From CAZBQJ01 sp964494085 (GTDB taxonomy: Bacteria; Patescibacteriota; Gracilibacteria; UBA1369): a DNA stretch of 64,000 nt. Positions within the stretch are counted from its first letter, which is position 1, and each line of letters starts with the position of its first letter. Shown here piece by piece: positions 60,910-64,000 of this stretch. The notes beneath the pieces were generated by a model. The model was given only the letters and a program-made list of their open reading frames with translations, made no database searches and was not told where the DNA came from. A program made the translations under genes and the position numbers. The stretch spans positions 124,001-188,000 of the forward strand of contig CAZBQJ010000003.1 in assembly GCA_964494085.1 (NCBI GenBank). The letters are read 5' to 3'.

Positions 60910-62025
60910 ATGAAAAAGAAGCTGTCTGCTATCATTTCCAAATCAGCAAAGATCAGTAAATCCGCTCAACTCCGGACCAAAACCAAACCGAAGAAAAATT
61001 TGGCTAAAAAGGCTTTAACCATGTCCAAATCAGCTCCTTTGGCAAAATCTGAGCAGAATCCGATCATCGGTCCTAGAGCAGAGTACCGCTGGGAATCATG
61101 GCAAACCTTTAATCCCGGCGTAGTGTTATTAAATGATCAGATATATTTTCTTTATAGAGCGATCGGAGAAGATGGAATTTCTCGTTTGGGTTATGCTGTT
61201 TCCAGTGATGGATTTACGATTGACGATCGGCTGTCTTATCCAGTTTATGAACATAAAACCACACAACGTACTTTCAATATTTACTCATTTCATTCAGGAG
61301 GCAGTTTTGGTGGGGCGGAAGATCCTCGGCTCGTTCATGTCCCAGAAGACGATAATCTGTATATGACTTATACCGCCTGTGATAATGGCTTGAGAGTGGG
61401 ACTCACATCAATCAGCGTGGAAGACTTTGTCAAAAATAAATGGAAATGGCGTGAGCCGGCATTAATTTCTCCACCAGATGAAGTTCATAAAAACTGGATT
61501 ATTTTCCCCGAGAAGATCAATGGAAAGTATTCAATTCTTCATAGTATCAAGCCGCATGTTCAAATCGAATATCGGGATAATTTGGAGTTCGATCAAAATG
61601 ACTACATCAACAGTTTTCATGGAGGAGGACAGCAAAAGAATTGCTGGGATAAATGGCTTCGTGGAGCAGGCGCCCCACCTATCAAAACTTCCGCAGGTTG
61701 GCTGGTTTTTTATCATGCCATGGATGATGACTGGGGCAAATACAAGGTTGGGGCAATGCTTCTGGATCTGAATGATCCAACCAAAACTCTTTGTCGGGCC
61801 AAAAATCCCGTACTTGAACCCAGCGAGTCTTATGAAAATAACGGCTGTAAGGCCGGCATTGTTTATGTTTCCGGGGCAGTCGTAAAAGACGGAAATATTT
61901 TGGTTTACTACGGTGGGTCTGATAGTTATGTCTGCGTAGCCTATGCCAATCTGGATGAATTCTTGAAAGAGCTCCAGTCCAACCACGAACCGAAATTAAA
62001 ACTCAAGACCTTAAAATTAAAATAG
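60910..62025 (+). CDS. GH130-type beta-mannoside phosphorylase/hydrolase-like protein
   Basis: 371 residues. A basic N-terminus of about 37 residues with repeats of SKSA (an alternative ATG is at 61021), then a five-bladed propeller of the GH130 type from about residue 48: NPIIGPRAEYRWESWQTFNP, IYFLYRAIGEDGISRLGYAV, GGAEDPRLV, GAPPIKTSAGWLVFYHAMD, YYGGSDSYVCVAYA. The EDPR motif bearing the presumed acid is kept. GH130 acts on beta-mannosides, by phosphorolysis or hydrolysis. No signal peptide, so cytoplasmic. 1 nt before the next gene. Confidence 0.87.
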   Translation: MKKKLSAIISKSAKISKSAQLRTKTKPKKNLAKKALTMSKSAPLAKSEQNPIIGPRAEYRWESWQTFNPGVVLLNDQIYFLYRAIGEDGISRLGYAVSSDGFTIDDRLSYPVYEHKTTQRTFNIYSFHSGGSFGGAEDPRLVHVPEDDNLYMTYTACDNGLRVGLTSISVEDFVKNKWKWREPALISPPDEVHKNWIIFPEKINGKYSILHSIKPHVQIEYRDNLEFDQNDYINSFHGGGQQKNCWDKWLRGAGAPPIKTSAGWLVFYHAMDDDWGKYKVGAMLLDLNDPTKTLCRAKNPVLEPSESYENNGCKAGIVYVSGAVVKDGNILVYYGGSDSYVCVAYANLDEFLKELQSNHEPKLKLKTLKLK

Positions 62026-62026
62026 A

Positions 62027-63952
62027 ATGTTTATAGAACGATCAAATAAAAACCCGATCTTGACACCAAATCGGAAACAAGCTTTTGAAGCTGAGGCCGT
62101 CTTCAATGGTTGCCCGGTCAAACGTAAAAAGAATATTCATTTGGTATATCGGGCAGTTTCGCAACCGCATTACCATTATGTTGCTAAACAGAAATTATCT
62201 GTTTCTGAGATAGGAATCGCCGATAGTACAGACGGAGAAAGTTTCACCAACCGTCGTCGTTTTGTAGTCCCGGAAGAATCCTGGGAAAGATTTGGCTGTG
62301 AAGACCCCCGGGTGACTGAATTGGATGGCAAATATTATGTATTTTATACAGCGCTCTCGGAACATCCATTTCGTGCTGCCGGCATCAAGGTCGGCTTAGC
62401 TATCAGTGATGATCTGGAGACTATTCGGGAGAAACATTTGATTACGCCTTTTAATGCCAAAGCCATGGCGCTGTTTCCTGAAAAAATCGATGGCAAGTTT
62501 TGGGTTGTACTGACAGCCAATACAGACCTCCCCCCCTCAAAAGTCTGCCTGGCTTCTTTTGACAGAGAAGAGGACATGTGGAATCAATCAAAATGGGAAT
62601 CCTGGTATCAGGATTTAGATGAAAAGTCCTTATCACTTCAACGTAATCCTGAAGATCAAATCGAAATAGGAGCAGCTCCAATCAAAACCGCAGAAGGGTG
62701 GTTATTGCTATATTCCCATATTCAAAATTATTCTTCCGGACAACCTGTTTTTGGCATTGAAGCGGTACTCCTTGATTTAAAAAACCCCCGGAAAATCATT
62801 GCCAAAACCACATCACCGATTCTAACCCCGGAGGAGTATTATGAAAAAATCGGATTAGTTCCAAATGTTATTTTTCCTTCCGGTGCCTTTCTGGATAAAA
62901 TGGGGAAGATAAATCTTTATTATGGAGCAACTGATACCACCTGTTGTTTAGTAAAAATTGACCTCGATTTCCTCTTGGACAAACTCCTTCACAAGCTGGA
63001 ATTAGCTAAAGCCAAGAGATTTCCCGGTAACCCGATCATTTCTCCAATTGCAGATCATCCTTGGGAATCAAAAGCAACTTTCAACACAGCAGCATTATAC
63101 CTGGACAACAAGGTTCACCTGGTTTATCGGGCTATGTCCGAAGACAATACCTCAGTGCTGGGATATGCCACCACTACAGATGGAACGCATATTGATTACC
63201 GTCATTCACAACCTATCTACAAACCTCGAGAAGAATTTGAGCAGAAACTAACTCAGAATGGTAATTCCGGCTGCGAAGATCCTCGTTTGACCAAGATCGG
63301 CGACACAATATATATGTGTTATACGGCTTATGACGGCCGAAACGCCCCTCGGGTTGCCCTGACCAGCATTAGTGTAAAAGACTTCTTGGCGCAAAAATGG
63401 AATTTTACCAGACCGGTCCTAATTACACCTCCATATATCGACGGCAAAAACGCCTGCATTTTTCCGGAGAAAATTGAACAGCAGCGCTACTATTTTATTT
63501 TGCATCGCATTGGCATTGAGATAGTTTCTGCTTTCAGTCCTACTTTAGACTTTGATGGGCATACCTGGATCGAAGAATATCGTTGGATATTTCCACGACC
63601 AGGAATGTGGGATAGCAAGAAGATCGGCATCGTCGCCCCTCCTATCAAAACTGAAAGCGGCTGGGTTCTTTTTTACCACGGAGTCTCTGAAGACAGCGTT
63701 TATCGACTTGGGGCGATTCTATTGGATCTTCATGATCCGACAAAGGTTATTTGTCGTTCCAATGATCCCATCATGGAGCCGGAAACACCCTATGAACTGG
63801 AAGGAATAGTTGATAATGTGGTCTTCTCCTGTGGCGTAGTGTTATTGAATGATCAGTTTTATCTTTATTACGGCGGAGGTGATCGGGTTATTGGGGTGGC
63901 GACCATCGACAAAAATCAATTATTAAAAAATCTCACTACTTGTAAGCTTTAA
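62027..63952 (+). CDS. tandem GH130 protein, two domains in one chain
   Basis: 641 residues. Two GH130-type propellers: residues about 5-325 (GIADSTDGESF, GCEDPRVTELDGKYYVFYTA, GAAPIKTAEGWLLLYSH) and about 330-640 (RFPGNPIISP, HLVYRAMSEDNTSVLGYATT, GCEDPRLTKIGDTIYMCYTA, APPIKTESGWVLFYHGVSED). The second is closer to the product of the upstream gene. Both keep EDPR. Fused pairs are unusual for GH130, normally 300-400 residues. Cytoplasmic; same operon as 60910. Confidence 0.87.
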   Translation: MFIERSNKNPILTPNRKQAFEAEAVFNGCPVKRKKNIHLVYRAVSQPHYHYVAKQKLSVSEIGIADSTDGESFTNRRRFVVPEESWERFGCEDPRVTELDGKYYVFYTALSEHPFRAAGIKVGLAISDDLETIREKHLITPFNAKAMALFPEKIDGKFWVVLTANTDLPPSKVCLASFDREEDMWNQSKWESWYQDLDEKSLSLQRNPEDQIEIGAAPIKTAEGWLLLYSHIQNYSSGQPVFGIEAVLLDLKNPRKIIAKTTSPILTPEEYYEKIGLVPNVIFPSGAFLDKMGKINLYYGATDTTCCLVKIDLDFLLDKLLHKLELAKAKRFPGNPIISPIADHPWESKATFNTAALYLDNKVHLVYRAMSEDNTSVLGYATTTDGTHIDYRHSQPIYKPREEFEQKLTQNGNSGCEDPRLTKIGDTIYMCYTAYDGRNAPRVALTSISVKDFLAQKWNFTRPVLITPPYIDGKNACIFPEKIEQQRYYFILHRIGIEIVSAFSPTLDFDGHTWIEEYRWIFPRPGMWDSKKIGIVAPPIKTESGWVLFYHGVSEDSVYRLGAILLDLHDPTKVICRSNDPIMEPETPYELEGIVDNVVFSCGVVLLNDQFYLYYGGGDRVIGVATIDKNQLLKNLTTCKL

Positions 63953-63960
63953 GATATTAA

Positions 63961-64000
63961 ATGTCTGGAACAAAATTAAATAGACCGCTGGAAAAGTTAG
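63961..64000 (+). CDS. start of a gene running off the window
   Basis: ATG 8 nt after the GH130 stop opens a frame (MSGTKLNRPLEKL) that is still open at the edge. The tight spacing suggests a third operon gene. Too short to identify. Confidence 0.55.
   Translation, partial: MSGTKLNRPLEKL

Noticed and set aside
1..64000. CRISPR array, rRNA genes or prophage
   Set aside because: No regularly spaced repeats, rRNA landmarks or phage structural genes seen on either strand.

Overview
The window looks like chromosome from a Patescibacteria (CPR) bacterium. The evidence is a moderately AT-rich backbone read in the standard code, almost no Shine-Dalgarno sequences in front of the housekeeping genes, a four-domain ribosomal protein S1, an archaeal/eukaryal-type ProRS, several RlmA/RlmB/LCP/SLH surface genes and two large TraG/VirD4-like ATPases. 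I cannot name the phylum or genus from sequence alone.

Layout. 0-3.8 kb: a small helical protein and an 1143-residue coiled-coil protein, neither recognised. 3.9-7.5 kb: trigger factor, a LapA-like membrane protein, a winged-helix regulator, rplS, rnhB. 7.5-14 kb: accessory region with four visibly GC-richer genes for exported proteins (three lipoproteins and one barrel-like protein). They have Shine-Dalgarno sites, structured leaders and strong 3' hairpins, and they are split by an ordinary AT-rich csaB. Inverted repeats bracket at least two of the three GC-rich blocks. 14-21.4 kb: a minus-strand run infB-fdtA-like-rmlB-proS-rmlD-rmlA, mixing translation with dTDP-sugar synthesis. 21.5-23.9 kb: a coupled pair ending in an SGNH hydrolase. 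23.9-34 kb: rpsA, rsmE, clpC (with a CIRCE operator on a near-consensus promoter), a lipoprotein coupled to ruvB, a PH-like membrane protein, tRNA-Arg and a SLH/M23 peptidase. 34-42.4 kb: tsaE-dnaE-aspS and the first TraG-like ATPase. 42.5-45.9 kb: a 3D/peptidoglycan-binding protein, then lexA-dinB with a LexA box inside the promoter spacer, and tRNA-Leu. 46-52.6 kb: HIT protein, two paralogous sigma-region-4/HARE-like proteins around a GT2 glycosyltransferase, and an OmpR-type regulator. 52.7-60.5 kb: rlmN (behind a perfect 26-bp palindrome), a DUF3467 protein, glyS, the second TraG-like ATPase, an LCP protein and a CarS-like/CDP-alcohol phosphotransferase pair. 60.6-64 kb: tRNA-Met and two GH130-type genes carrying three GH130 domains, plus the start of one more gene.

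How the genes work together. Many genes build or decorate the envelope: dTDP-sugars, GT2, LCP, CsaB with an SLH protein it could anchor, GH130 and CDP-alcohol lipid enzymes. Stress control is visible directly in DNA: CIRCE before clpC, and a GAAC-N4-GTTC LexA box before lexA-dinB. Native genes seem to be read from sigma70-like promoters, often with an extended -10 (TGN before the -10) and short leaders. The most unusual part is the 7.5-14 kb region: GC-rich secreted-protein genes arranged as self-contained, structured, repeat-bracketed units in an otherwise AT-rich genome.
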